Assembly (NCBI GenBank): GCA_964508915.1
Contig: CAZDVK010000017.1
Coordinates: forward strand, 1-27,039
DNA from: CAZDVK01 sp964508915
GTDB taxonomy: Bacteria; Pseudomonadota; Alphaproteobacteria; Paracaedibacterales; CAIULA01
Reading direction: 5' to 3'
DNA: 27,039 nucleotides
Shown here: positions 6,874-17,000 of the stretch, in pieces
Layout of the letters: the number at the start of each line of letters is the position of its first letter
Numbering within the stretch: position 1 is the stretch's first letter
The notes under the pieces: model-generated
The model's database searches: none
What the model was told of the DNA's origin: nothing
Seen by the model: only the letters and a program-made list of their open reading frames with translations
Program-made: the position numbers and the translations under genes

Positions 6874-7749
6874 ATGTTTGTTTTTTTCGCTTTTATTTTT
6901 ATTCAAATTCTGTTGCTGCAGGTTTGTACGGCTTCCAGCGACAGCGATTCAGAAGAGGCCCCGGCTAAACACACAAAAAAAAGACTAATTGACCGAACGC
7001 CTGACGAAAGCGACTCGCCTGTTTCTTTGAAGCTTGTAACTGGGGCAAAGTTGACTGGTGAAGAAATTAGGAAAAGAATCGATGAAAGTGGGCACTGTTT
7101 TACAAAAATCCCTGAAGAGAACCTTAAGTATATAAGTAGAAAATCAAGGCGCATCCAGGAAGTTATTATTTCCTTGTGTACAAGTGAAAAAGCTACCGTG
7201 GACCTTATCGTGTCAGCTTCTTATGAGGGGGATTGTGGATTAGGAAAAGTAGACCACAGAAAACAGTATAAGCAAGTTCGGAAATTTTTGGGTCGCACTA
7301 TTCGTGATTTTTTAAAGGATAATTCCTTCTGTAAGGAGTTGTTCCAAAAAGCCTTAGACGAAATTAAAACGAACGAACACCCCGAAAAATATCGAGGGCG
7401 TAAGAGAGAGAAGAAGCAGGCCCGCATGTCTGTTTTACCCGTCCCTGCGCCAACAACATCTAGTCAGTTGGTGGGTATGCCCCCGCCTTTGGTTGCCATG
7501 CCTGTTTACTTGGGGCCAATGCCATCTGCGGTCAATGAAGAAGCACCTCAGGACCCATCACCAGATGGTTCATTCCCTGAATTAAGAACGCCAATTATCC
7601 AGAGTATTCTCAAAATTGCAGAAGAAATGGGCGTTAATTTTGGTTGTTTTGGGGCAGAATCACAAGGTTCTGTAGCTGAATCCTCTTCATTTTTAAAAGC
7701 AAAGGGTTGCGAAAAAAGTGATGAGGAAGAGGACGACAATGAAGTTTAA
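6874..7749 (+). CDS. secreted protein of unknown function with basic patches
   Basis: A 291-residue product that I do not recognise. The ATG has AAGG 8 bases upstream. Residues 1-20 are a hydrophobic leader with no basic residue before the core, ending CTASS, probably a signal peptide or anchor. The region after it is acidic (SDSDSEE). The middle is helical and rich in Lys/Arg, with a strong basic cluster RGRKREKKQAR at residues 174-184 that resembles a eukaryotic nuclear localisation signal. It continues into a Pro/Met-rich segment (about 185-220) and ends in an acidic tail (SDEEEDDNEV). Six cysteines lie in the mature part. Such a composition with an export signal fits a host-directed protein, as inference. 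Confidence 0.72.
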   Translation: MFVFFAFIFIQILLLQVCTASSDSDSEEAPAKHTKKRLIDRTPDESDSPVSLKLVTGAKLTGEEIRKRIDESGHCFTKIPEENLKYISRKSRRIQEVIISLCTSEKATVDLIVSASYEGDCGLGKVDHRKQYKQVRKFLGRTIRDFLKDNSFCKELFQKALDEIKTNEHPEKYRGRKREKKQARMSVLPVPAPTTSSQLVGMPPPLVAMPVYLGPMPSAVNEEAPQDPSPDGSFPELRTPIIQSILKIAEEMGVNFGCFGAESQGSVAESSSFLKAKGCEKSDEEEDDNEV

Positions 7750-7842
7750 AAAAAGATTGTTATTTTACTTGCCAATAACGCATCGACAAGACGAAAATTA
7801 ATCGTTAATTTAAATCTAATTGTAGTGTGATCGAGGATGTCC

Positions 7843-8820
7843 ATGACCGAACCTGACAAAAAAAACCATCATGATAGCCACCCAGTTCATCATCAAAGAC
7901 ATTTTCGAAAAACAACATTAACGAGCTTGATTCTTTCAATACTTGTGACTGGTGTTAGTTTTATCGTTTTTTTTCAAATGGCACCACGCTTTGAAAAGGA
8001 ATTGGTACCATCCATTCAGTTGCTAGAAAACATTCAAAAGGAACATAAAACGCTGACCCAAAGCCTTAATGAGCTTCAAAAAAAAGCGGTTTCTTATGAT
8101 CAATCTGTACAGCAAACTGCTGCATTGAAAGCACAAGTAGTTGGATTACAAGAGACATTAGCGCAGGTTCTTAAAAATCTTGCTGATGTGCAAGATAAGG
8201 TGGGGCGCCCCCAAGCGGCTGCAACGCAACCTGCTGGTTCTCCAAACCCGATTTCTCCTGCTGTACTGAAAGAAAAATGGGTTGTTATTCAAAACCGCTA
8301 TCAAAAAGGGGATATTTTTTCAGAAATTCTTCATGAATTAATATCATCTTTGGGAAGCGATAAGGCTTTATTGGATTCTTTGCATCAATTAACTGTTCAT
8401 GCCAATGCCCCTGTCAAAACACTGCCAGCGCTAACGCAAGAACTTTTAGCCATCCGTCATACTGTTGAAAAGGGTAAAGTTGATGAAAGTCATGAAAATT
8501 CAAATTCCTCTGGTTCAATTTTGGGGTGGATTAAGCAAAAGCTAAGAGGGCTTGTCAGTATAACGCTGGAAGAAGATTTATCGGCTTTGGAAAAAAATAA
8601 AGATGCCCAAAAGGCATTTTTATCCATGGTTGATAAAACGGTGAAAGATTTACAATCTAACAACTTGAAAGCGGCTTTAGATCATATTAAACCGTTAGCC
8701 CATGAGCATTCTGCCCTTTTGGGGGGATGGGTGGAAGGTGCAGAAAAGCGTTTGGCTTTTGATGATGCTTTTGTGGCTTTTAAAAATAAATTTGAAAGCT
8801 TTTTGGTAAGGGTTTCCTAA
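7843..8820 (+). CDS. mic60: Mic60/mitofilin-like inner membrane protein
   Basis: A 325-residue protein with the layout of alphaproteobacterial Mic60: a His-rich cytosolic N-terminus, one transmembrane helix (about 25-45), a long coiled coil (about 53-125), a Pro/Ala-rich linker and a conserved helical C-terminal domain. The family shapes intracytoplasmic membranes and is the ancestor of the mitochondrial cristae protein; the gene next to hemY is its usual place in Alphaproteobacteria. The start at 7843 is preferred because GAGG (7833-7836) touches the alternative ATG at 7837 and leaves it no spacing. It opens the run mic60-hemY-tkt-gap-fabD. Similarity is by architecture and context, not by a conserved catalytic motif. 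Confidence 0.75.
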   Translation: MTEPDKKNHHDSHPVHHQRHFRKTTLTSLILSILVTGVSFIVFFQMAPRFEKELVPSIQLLENIQKEHKTLTQSLNELQKKAVSYDQSVQQTAALKAQVVGLQETLAQVLKNLADVQDKVGRPQAAATQPAGSPNPISPAVLKEKWVVIQNRYQKGDIFSEILHELISSLGSDKALLDSLHQLTVHANAPVKTLPALTQELLAIRHTVEKGKVDESHENSNSSGSILGWIKQKLRGLVSITLEEDLSALEKNKDAQKAFLSMVDKTVKDLQSNNLKAALDHIKPLAHEHSALLGGWVEGAEKRLAFDDAFVAFKNKFESFLVRVS

Positions 8821-8823
8821 ACA

Positions 8824-10152
8824 ATGAGTTGGTTAAAACGAACAATCCTTTTTATTAAGCTGGCTGTCGTTTGTGCGCTTATTTTCTTTAGCACAAAATA
8901 CCCAGGTGACGTGGTTTTCCGGTGGTTTGGATATCGGATAGATATGGCGATTCCGCTTTTTTTAAGCGGGCTTTTCTTGCTGTTGGCAGCCGTTACGCTC
9001 ATTCACACTTTTTGGCGCCGTTTTTGGGAAATTCCCAAAAATTATATTGATTTTCTTCAAAAGCGCCGTCAACAAAAAGGGGAGGCCTTACTTGTTGAAA
9101 GTTTAACAGCCATTGCTGCCCTTCAGCCTGAAGAGGCTCAAAATTCAGTAGAGCTAGCCAAAATATTGATTCCCAGCCACCCTTTAACAGTTTTTGTGGC
9201 GGCTCAGTCTGCGCACATGTTGAAGGATTCAGCAAAAGCTACAGATTACTTTACGCAAATGCTGAAAGACCCAACCTTGAAGTTTTTAGGACTTCGGGGG
9301 TTGATTTTACAGGCTAAAGAACACCATGAATGGCTTCAGGTAGAAAAACTTCTTAAGCAGGCCCTGTCCTTACGCCCTGATTCGCCTTGGGTTCAAAATG
9401 AAATTTTGCATAATCAGTTAGAGCTTACAAAAAATGGACAGGATCAGGTTATTAGTACGTATTCTGTTCATCGACATTTGCCAAAAATCAGTTGGCAAAA
9501 ACATCAAGCTAGCATGGCCTGGCTTAAGGCAGAACGGCATAAAAACGACCCTGATCTTTATAAAGAACTGTGCTTAAAGGCCCATGATCATGATCGGGCG
9601 AATCCTGTTTATGCGGCCACTTTGGCTGAAATATTTTTTAAAGAAAAAAATACGTCTCGGGCTCAGGGTATTTTAGAAAATACATATGAGGCAGCACCGC
9701 ACAGACTGTTGATGGAAACATGGTGCATGTTTCACAAGTCTACGCCGCCATTGCAGCAATATAAAACTTTAGAAAAATTAACTAAAAGTCATGGGCGACA
9801 CCCTGAAACTTTATGGGTTTTAGCGAACGCTGCATTAAAAGCAGAGCTGTGGGGGCAATGTCGAGAGTTTTTAAGCCAATTATTGGTTTATGGGGAAAGT
9901 CAGACTTTGTGTGCCCTTATGGCGCAGTTGGAGGAAGCAGAATATCCAGAAAATCGTCATTTGGCCCACCAGTGGTGGCAAAAAGCAGCATCAGCCCCAC
10001 GTCAGGAATACTGGGCGTGTAACCGTTGTCACACACATTACGATAAGTGGCAGGTTATTTGTTCTGTTTGTTCTTCCATTCATACGGTGGAATGGCATAC
10101 ATTCGGCGAATATAAAAACCAGTTGGTACTAGCCAGGAATGGGAATGATTAA
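8824..10152 (+). CDS. hemY: HemY-like TPR membrane protein of tetrapyrrole metabolism
   Basis: A 442-residue protein with two N-terminal membrane segments (about 8-22 and 38-60) as in the HemY_N domain, followed by a helical tetratricopeptide-like region. The C-terminus carries a rubredoxin-like zinc site: C399-x2-C402 and C413-x2-C416, which is typical of alphaproteobacterial members. HemY of this type is not the oxygen-dependent protoporphyrinogen oxidase with the same name; its role near haem synthesis is known mainly by genetic context. It begins 3 bases after mic60 and overlaps the start of tkt by 8 bases, so translational coupling is likely. Confidence 0.86.
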   Translation: MSWLKRTILFIKLAVVCALIFFSTKYPGDVVFRWFGYRIDMAIPLFLSGLFLLLAAVTLIHTFWRRFWEIPKNYIDFLQKRRQQKGEALLVESLTAIAALQPEEAQNSVELAKILIPSHPLTVFVAAQSAHMLKDSAKATDYFTQMLKDPTLKFLGLRGLILQAKEHHEWLQVEKLLKQALSLRPDSPWVQNEILHNQLELTKNGQDQVISTYSVHRHLPKISWQKHQASMAWLKAERHKNDPDLYKELCLKAHDHDRANPVYAATLAEIFFKEKNTSRAQGILENTYEAAPHRLLMETWCMFHKSTPPLQQYKTLEKLTKSHGRHPETLWVLANAALKAELWGQCREFLSQLLVYGESQTLCALMAQLEEAEYPENRHLAHQWWQKAASAPRQEYWACNRCHTHYDKWQVICSVCSSIHTVEWHTFGEYKNQLVLARNGND

Positions 10153-12043
10153 CTACCCTAATTTAGCCAACGCCATTCGCTTTTTAAGCATTCACATGGT
10201 GGAAAAGGCCCAGTCGGGCCATCCAGGGATGCCTATGGGGATGGCGGATGTGGCCACAGTTTTGTTTCACGATTTTTTAAATTTTAACCCAAAAAATCCT
10301 CATTGGAGCAACCGGGACCGGTTTGTTTTATCAGCAGGGCATGGATCTGCCCTTTTATACAGTTTATTGTATTTAACAGGGTATAAACGGCCTACGTTAG
10401 AAGATTTACAGAATTTCCGTCAGCTTGGTTTCCCAACAGCAGGTCACCCAGAGTATGGTCATTTAGAAGGTGTTGAGACAACGACAGGCCCCCTAGGTCA
10501 AGGGTTGGCCACAGCTGTTGGTATGGCTTTAGGGCAGAATATAACAGCGTGCCGACAGAAAACACATTTGCCAAAAACTTACGTTATTGCTGGTGATGGG
10601 GATTTAATGGAAGGAATCTCTCAAGAAGCTATATCGTTAGCGGGTCATTTAAAACTAAAAAACCTGATTGTTTTATATGATGACAATAACATTAGTATTG
10701 ATGGTGCAACGGATTTAAGTTTTTCTGACAATACGTTGGGGCGATTTGACGCATGCCATTGGGCTGTTAAACAAATTGATGGGCACAACTATGGCGAAAT
10801 TAAGCAAGCTTTGGCTTGGGCGCAAGGCAATAATCAACCTACATTGATTGCTTGCAAAACAACCATTGGTAAAGGCGCGCCAACCAAAGCGGGCAAGGCG
10901 TCTAGCCATGGCAGCCCGTTGGGGCCAACAGACATTGAAGGCGCTGCCCAGTTTTATGAATGGCCTCATTCACCCTTTCATGTGCCAGAAGATATTTTAA
11001 ATGTGTGGCGCAAGGTTTATGAACGGTGTGAACATTTGTACCAGTTGCCAGAGCCTACCGATGAAAAAAATAATGCCACAAAGGCTTTTGAAACATTAGC
11101 GGTTACCTTTCAACAAGAAAAACCAATACTTGCAACCCGTGTGGCATCTCAAAAAGTTTTAGATGCTGTGGCACCTTTTATACCAAATCTTATGGGCGGG
11201 TCTGCTGATTTAACAGGGTCTTGCAATACAAAAGCGGCAACGCAAGCCCCCATTACTGCCGACGATTTTTCAGGCAGTTATATTCATTATGGTGTGCGCG
11301 AACACGCTATGGGCGCTATGATGAACGGGTTGGCGCTAACGGGTTTCATACCCTATGGCGGCACATTTTTGGTTTTTTCAGACTATTTAAAACCAGCCCT
11401 TCGTTTGTCAGCGTTGATGAATTTAGGGGTTATTTATGTTTTAACCCATGATTCTATAGGCCTGGGTGAAGATGGCCCAACCCACCAACCCATTGAACAT
11501 TTGGCAAGTCTTCGTGCTGTTCCAAATACTCTTGTTTTTCGCCCGGCTGATGCCCAGGAAACGTTAGAATGTTGGCAACTGGCTTTGCAAAACAGCCATC
11601 GCCCTTCTGTTTTGGCTTTAAGTCGCCAGAATTTGCCTTTTTTAAATGGGTCCGCCAATCAATGTGGGCGGGGTGCTTATGTTGTGCAAGGCAACCCAGA
11701 TACAGCCAAAGCAACCCTTTTAGCAACAGGATCTGAAGTGTCTTTGGCCATTCAGGCGCGTGCAGAATTGCAGCAAAAAGGGGTTGAAACGGTTGTTGTG
11801 TCTATGCCATGCTTTCAGCTGTTCAATGAACAATCGCCGGACTATCAGGCTTATATATTAGGCACAAAACCACGCGTTGCTATTGAAGCAGCGTGTGATT
11901 TTGGGTGGCACCAATACTTAGAAGCCGACGGCATGTTTATTGGCATGAAAAGTTTTGGGGCCTCGGGCCCTGCCAAGGATTTATATGACCATTTTGGCAT
12001 TACGGTAGATGCCATTGTGAAAGCAGTATTGGAAAGGATTTAA
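10145..12043 (+). CDS. tkt: transketolase
   Basis: A 632-residue thiamine-diphosphate enzyme that moves two-carbon units between sugar phosphates in the non-oxidative pentose phosphate pathway. Motifs visible in order: QSGHPGMPMGMADV near the N-terminus, the ThDP-magnesium motif GDGDLMEG followed by DDNNISIDG, and EDGPTHQPIEHL in the pyrimidine domain. The start at 10145 is preferred because the AGGA (10135-10138) directly abuts the alternative ATG at 10139. It is slightly shorter than the common 660-670 residues without loss of a motif. The gap to gap is only 3 bases, suggesting a common transcript with glycolysis. Confidence 0.96.
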   Translation: MINYPNLANAIRFLSIHMVEKAQSGHPGMPMGMADVATVLFHDFLNFNPKNPHWSNRDRFVLSAGHGSALLYSLLYLTGYKRPTLEDLQNFRQLGFPTAGHPEYGHLEGVETTTGPLGQGLATAVGMALGQNITACRQKTHLPKTYVIAGDGDLMEGISQEAISLAGHLKLKNLIVLYDDNNISIDGATDLSFSDNTLGRFDACHWAVKQIDGHNYGEIKQALAWAQGNNQPTLIACKTTIGKGAPTKAGKASSHGSPLGPTDIEGAAQFYEWPHSPFHVPEDILNVWRKVYERCEHLYQLPEPTDEKNNATKAFETLAVTFQQEKPILATRVASQKVLDAVAPFIPNLMGGSADLTGSCNTKAATQAPITADDFSGSYIHYGVREHAMGAMMNGLALTGFIPYGGTFLVFSDYLKPALRLSALMNLGVIYVLTHDSIGLGEDGPTHQPIEHLASLRAVPNTLVFRPADAQETLECWQLALQNSHRPSVLALSRQNLPFLNGSANQCGRGAYVVQGNPDTAKATLLATGSEVSLAIQARAELQQKGVETVVVSMPCFQLFNEQSPDYQAYILGTKPRVAIEAACDFGWHQYLEADGMFIGMKSFGASGPAKDLYDHFGITVDAIVKAVLERI

Positions 12044-12046
12044 GGA

Positions 12047-13057
12047 ATGACCTATCGGGTAGCCATTAATGGATTTGGGCGCATTGGGCGCATGGTTTTG
12101 CGGGCTTTGGCAGAGTCAGGCAGGAAAGACATTCAAATTGTTGCCATTAATGACCTAGGTTCTGTGACCAGTAATGTTCACCTGTTTCAATACGATTCTG
12201 TTCATGGCCGTTATAAAGGCACCATTCAGTGCACGGATACGACCATGGACTTAGGTTTTGGCCCTATGACCATGCTGGCTGAAAAAGACCCAGAAAAACT
12301 ACCTTGGAAAGACCTAAAAATTGATTTGGTTATGGAATGTTCGGGGTATTTTACAAAACGTGATGATGCAGCTAAGCACATTAAGGCTGGTGCGCGCCGA
12401 GTATTGGTTTCAGCACCATCTGATGGAGCTGACTTAACGGTTGTATACGGGGTGAACCACACACAAATTAACGATGGGCATTCAGTTTTATCCAACGCAT
12501 CGTGTACCACCAACTGTTTAGCACCGGTGGCTTTTGTATTAAATGAAGCTATCGGCATTCAACATGGTTTTATGACCACCATTCATTCTTATACAGGTGA
12601 TCAGCGGTTGGTGGATACCATCCACAGTGATTTGCGCCGGGCGCGGGCGGCAGCCCTTTCCATGATTCCAAGTTCTACAGGCGCGGCTAAAGCGGTAGGC
12701 CTTGTATTGCCTGATTTAAAAGGAAAGCTGGATGGTACGGCTATTCGTGTACCAACGCCGAATGTGTCGGTTGTGGATTTGAAATTTGTATCAAAACGTT
12801 CCACCACGAAAGAAGAAATTAACGGTGCCATTCAAAAAGCAGCCCAAGGTTCCTTGAAGGGCATTTTGGATGCTGTGGATGCGCCTTTGGTTTCTTGTGA
12901 TTTTAACCATGATCCCCACAGTTCATCTTTTGATTTAACCCAAACGCAGGTGATTGATGGTACATTTTGCCGCATTTTATCGTGGTACGATAACGAATGG
13001 GGCTTTTCCAACCGGATGAGCGATGTGGCAGCCTACATGGCACAAAAAGGACTATAA
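12047..13057 (+). CDS. gap: glyceraldehyde-3-phosphate dehydrogenase
   Basis: A 336-residue type I GAPDH that oxidises glyceraldehyde 3-phosphate to 1,3-bisphosphoglycerate. It has the GFGRIG nucleotide-binding loop (9-14), the catalytic C153 in SCTTNC and its partner H180. D36 after the second strand points to NAD preference, as in glycolytic enzymes. Placement directly after tkt, with 3 bases between, is common in proteobacterial cbb-type and pentose phosphate gene clusters. Phosphoglycerate kinase, often next, is absent and fabD takes its place. Confidence 0.97.
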   Translation: MTYRVAINGFGRIGRMVLRALAESGRKDIQIVAINDLGSVTSNVHLFQYDSVHGRYKGTIQCTDTTMDLGFGPMTMLAEKDPEKLPWKDLKIDLVMECSGYFTKRDDAAKHIKAGARRVLVSAPSDGADLTVVYGVNHTQINDGHSVLSNASCTTNCLAPVAFVLNEAIGIQHGFMTTIHSYTGDQRLVDTIHSDLRRARAAALSMIPSSTGAAKAVGLVLPDLKGKLDGTAIRVPTPNVSVVDLKFVSKRSTTKEEINGAIQKAAQGSLKGILDAVDAPLVSCDFNHDPHSSSFDLTQTQVIDGTFCRILSWYDNEWGFSNRMSDVAAYMAQKGL

Positions 13058-13060
13058 TTT

Positions 13061-13987
13061 ATGCAAGCGTTTGTTTTTCCGGGGCAAGGTTCTCAATTTG
13101 TTGGCATGGGGGCAGAATTCATAAGCCAGTTTTCCGAAGCCCGCCATGTTATGGAAGAATTAGATCACGTATTAAATGAAAAGTTATCTAAATTAATAGC
13201 CGAAGGGCCAGCTGACGAACTGACATTAACCCAAAATACCCAACCGGCTTTATTAGCAACCAGCATTGCCGTGTTGCGGGTTATTGAAAAAGAACGGGGG
13301 CCTTTGAAAACTTTGGCGTCCTACGTAGCCGGCCATTCCTTGGGGGAATATACCGCTTTGTGTGCCGCTGGCGTTTTGTCTTTTGCGGATGCTGTGCGTT
13401 TAGTGCGCCTGCGGGGTAAGGCCATGCAAAATGCTGTGCCTGTGGGGCAGGGGGCTATGGCAGCTGTGCTTGGTTTAGAAATTGATCAGGTGGAAAATCT
13501 TTTAAGTTTTGCTGATTCAAAAAATGTATGTGTGGTGGCCAACGATAATAGCCCAGGCCAAGTCGTCATAAGTGGGTATAAAGATGCCGTTGACACAGCC
13601 ATAACAAAGGCCCAAGAGGTTGGATGTAAGCGGGCTGTTTTATTACCCGTGAGCGCCCCATTTCACAGCCCCCTTATGCAATCAGCAGCTTACATTATGG
13701 CCGAAGCTTTTCAGCCCGTTCATTTTGAAAAACCAGCCGTTCCTGTTGTTTGTAATATCACTGCCACCCCGGTGGAGGACCCACTGGCTTTAAAAACCCT
13801 ATTGGTTGACCAAATTACAGGCCGTGTTCGGTGGCGCGAAAGTGTTCAAAAGTTGGAATCTTTGGGGGTAACAACCTTTGTAGAGGTTGGTGCTGGAAAG
13901 GTTTTGACAGGTCTGAATAAGCGTATTAGCCCTAATTGCAATTCTTTAGCCATTAATACGCCCGATGATTTAAAAGCCTGGGGATAG
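13061..13987 (+). CDS. fabD: malonyl-CoA:ACP transacylase
   Basis: A 308-residue enzyme that loads malonyl groups onto acyl carrier protein to start fatty acid chain elongation. The N-terminal FPGQGSQ motif, nucleophile S93 in GHSLGEYT, and H202 in SAPFHSPLM are all in place, as is the arginine-containing RLRGKAM block near residue 117. It starts 3 bases after gap, has only a weak ribosome-binding site, and is usually followed by fabG and acpP, which are missing here: the next gene encodes the large secreted protein. Confidence 0.96.
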   Translation: MQAFVFPGQGSQFVGMGAEFISQFSEARHVMEELDHVLNEKLSKLIAEGPADELTLTQNTQPALLATSIAVLRVIEKERGPLKTLASYVAGHSLGEYTALCAAGVLSFADAVRLVRLRGKAMQNAVPVGQGAMAAVLGLEIDQVENLLSFADSKNVCVVANDNSPGQVVISGYKDAVDTAITKAQEVGCKRAVLLPVSAPFHSPLMQSAAYIMAEAFQPVHFEKPAVPVVCNITATPVEDPLALKTLLVDQITGRVRWRESVQKLESLGVTTFVEVGAGKVLTGLNKRISPNCNSLAINTPDDLKAWG

Positions 13988-14096
13988 ATTAATTTCTTTT
14001 AAGTGACGTTGTGTAAAAGAACTTGAAATTCTGGTTTTATAGTTTAAATATACTGTAATATTTTTTCTTAAAACTAAAATTAAAAAAGTCTTTTTT

Positions 14097-17000
14097 ATGC
14101 ATGTATTTACTAACGTTCAGTTAAAATTTTTTCTGGTAGCTTTTTCTATTTTATTTGCATTTGGTAATTATGCCCAAGCTATGGAAGCTGCTGCAGCTAG
14201 GCCTGAGCCAACGCATGTTGCTTTATTTTTTTTCACTAATTCTGCTACAGCTATGGAAGCTGCTGCAGTCAGGCCTGATGAGCCAACGGATGCGGAAATT
14301 TTAGAAGCAGCGCAAAAAGTTTTAGATTCTGGGAACTGTTGGGGTTTTTCTGAAGTTATCTCTAGAAAAAAAACAGTTCTATCCCGTCAAATACAGCGTC
14401 AGATTATGGGGTTTAAATTTGCAGACGGCCGAAGTTTAGTCGATGTTTTATGTGCTTTCTATGATACTTCAGTAGTAAGAAGGCTTTTTGATTTAGTTGA
14501 TACCCCGCACCTTACAAATTATCTGATAACAGCCTCTTTAAAAAACGGCCTTTTATTAACTAGTAAACTAAAAGTTCCCGGCGATACGTCCGAAGTTGCA
14601 GAGATTTGTGGGACATATTTTGATGTAAATATTCGACAGGCTTTTCAAGGTGTTCTCAGTAAAAAGGAACTAACCTATGATGATATTGATTTTGTAAAAT
14701 TTCTTATTTCTCAACCTTTAAGTCATGAACAAAAAGTTGCTATAAAAGGCATTTTGGAAAGCTGGCGTGGTCAAAGAGAGGGTTCTGTGACCACGGGTAC
14801 AATCGTCCATCTACTGAGTAATGCCCCGTACTGTCTTCACGCCCTTTTTAATATAACTGGGCTAGGTTTGTTTCAAGAAGTTGATGCAGATGGTAAGACG
14901 CCGTTCACAAAGAACTTGGTAGAGGCTTTGGATGCTGCACTTCGTATTCAAGTTCAGGGCACAGATTATTACAATTTTGTTATTGAGCAAATAAGGCCTT
15001 ATATGGTTGCAGCTGTACAGGATAGGTTAGCAACGGCTAATTTGCGCGAAATAGCTTTTTTGCTAAAGTTTCCTTTTGATGACAGTCAAAAAAGCGTCTT
15101 ACAGGCACAACTTATGGATTTTCGCTTTGATCGTGGTGGAAAAACCTTGGCACATGGTTTTGTTGATGGCCACATGCACGCTTCTTTATGTGACCTTGTA
15201 AAAATTGTTGGGCCCGGTATTTTAGAAGTTCCTAACACAGACGGTGCCTTGCCGTTGACTCAAGAAAATTTCCCAGCTTTTTTCCAACGTATCGATATGG
15301 ATGAATGCGATAAAGATGCCTTAATGTTGATGGTGCCTTTTATACATGGTCATTTTTCTGATTTTTTGGGCGATATTTTCCAAAAAACTTTGGGGACAAT
15401 AAGGGCAGAAAAGTATGTGAATTACCACGTTAAACCTGATTTTTTAAAATTGTTTCATATGTGCCCTGATCTGTTTGAGGGGTTGGGCTTAGAAGACGTA
15501 ACATATATGATTCCAACTTTATCTGAAGGGCCAAGAGGCCGTGAATTTTTAAGAGGTTATGAAGTTGATGGCGTTAGCTTATTAAGACGTTATGCCCAAA
15601 TATGTGACGATGCCACAAGAGCTTGTGCGGATGGTGTTCGCAGCACCAGAGATTACCAAGCAGAAGAGAGTTTGGCGGGAATGATTCTAGGGTATCTTTC
15701 AGATGGTATTCCTTTGCCAGAGGGGGATTTGAGATTGGAGCATATAAGCCTTTTAACTGGCAAACTATCAGGAATACCTGAAGGCCGTGAATTTTTAAGA
15801 CGATATGAATTTGGTGGCATTAGCTTATTAAAACACTATGCCCAAATGTATGACGATCGCAGAAGAGATGATTCAGATGATCTTGGAGTTTTGTGGAGGC
15901 GTTCTTGTCAAGTAGAAGAAGATTTGGTGACAATGGTCCAAGTGTATCTTTCAGATGGTATTCCTTTGCCAGAGGGAGATCTGGGATTGGAACATATGGG
16001 ATTTTTAATTCACAGATTTTCAAGGGCGCCTGAATCTCATGAATACCTAAGGAAATTTAAAGTTGGTAGTGTCAGCTTATTAAAACATTACGCCCAAATG
16101 TATGACGATGCCATAAAATCTGACGCGGATGATGATAGAGGTATGAAAGCTCACCAAGCACAAGCGGGTTTGGAAAGTCTGGTACGTGTATACTTTGAAG
16201 ATGGAATTGATTTTCCAAGGCAAGACCTTAACATAACCCAACAAAATGCTTTTGTTTTATCAGGGGTTGGATTTGACACGTTATTGCCCTTTATTCAGCA
16301 CTATCGTAACAGCCGTGGCGAAAATTGGGCCCATTGGGTGTGTGCAGGTGCTATTAATTTAAGTGATGACGTTGATAGCACATCTGTTTTTGCGTTGTTT
16401 AACCAAGCAGATCATGAAGGCAACACCCCTATTCAGGTTTTGGCGAATCAAGGCATTAGAACCCCGTATCATTTATCCTCTATTTTAAGGGCCATTCCTG
16501 AACTTGCTGGAATTCCATTACAGGGACAAACAACCTTTTTGATGTTATTGGCTGTAAACGATATTTCTGCTTATAACAGACTGATGCAAGAACCAGCAGA
16601 CATTGCTTGGATGCAACAGCATAACCCTGGCAGATATGCGAATTATCTGAGGCGGAAAGAACTTTTAAATGCGGCATGTGATTTAGTGGATGATTATGGT
16701 CATTCTGCACGTTCTATTGCTGCAATGCATGAAGCGGAAGACGGCGTTGATGATTATTCGGGGGGGCGTTATAGAAGATATTCCGTTTCTGACGTTTTGT
16801 TTAGAAATGCGTGTGAAAAAATGCCATTTGATACAGATATATGGCAAAAAATGGGCGCCTTTCCTTATGTGAAAACAAACTCACACCAATGGTTAAATGC
16901 TGTTTTTGAAAGAAAACCCACTGATGACACGATGGCTTTTTTCCATCAAAGTGTTGATGTAAAGCGCAGGGAAAACGTAAATCGTTTGTGGCAGGCTTAT

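Noticed and set aside
7759..7779. Inverted repeat GTTATT/AATAAC behind the second orphan gene as a terminator
   Set aside because: The stem is short and AT-only apart from one pair, the loop is long and no T tract follows.
10139..10144. ATG at 10139 as start of tkt
   Set aside because: The ribosome-binding AGGA touches it directly; the ATG at 10145 has proper spacing and gives the normal N-terminus.
12226..12558. A 110-residue open frame opposite gap
   Set aside because: It is the shadow of the GAPDH gene in the antisense frame, and gap is certain from its catalytic motifs.
14023..14054. TTGAAA with TATACT as a promoter of the 1173-residue protein gene
   Set aside because: The boxes are 20 bases apart, beyond the usual spacing; no better pair was found in the 109-base gap, so no promoter is claimed.
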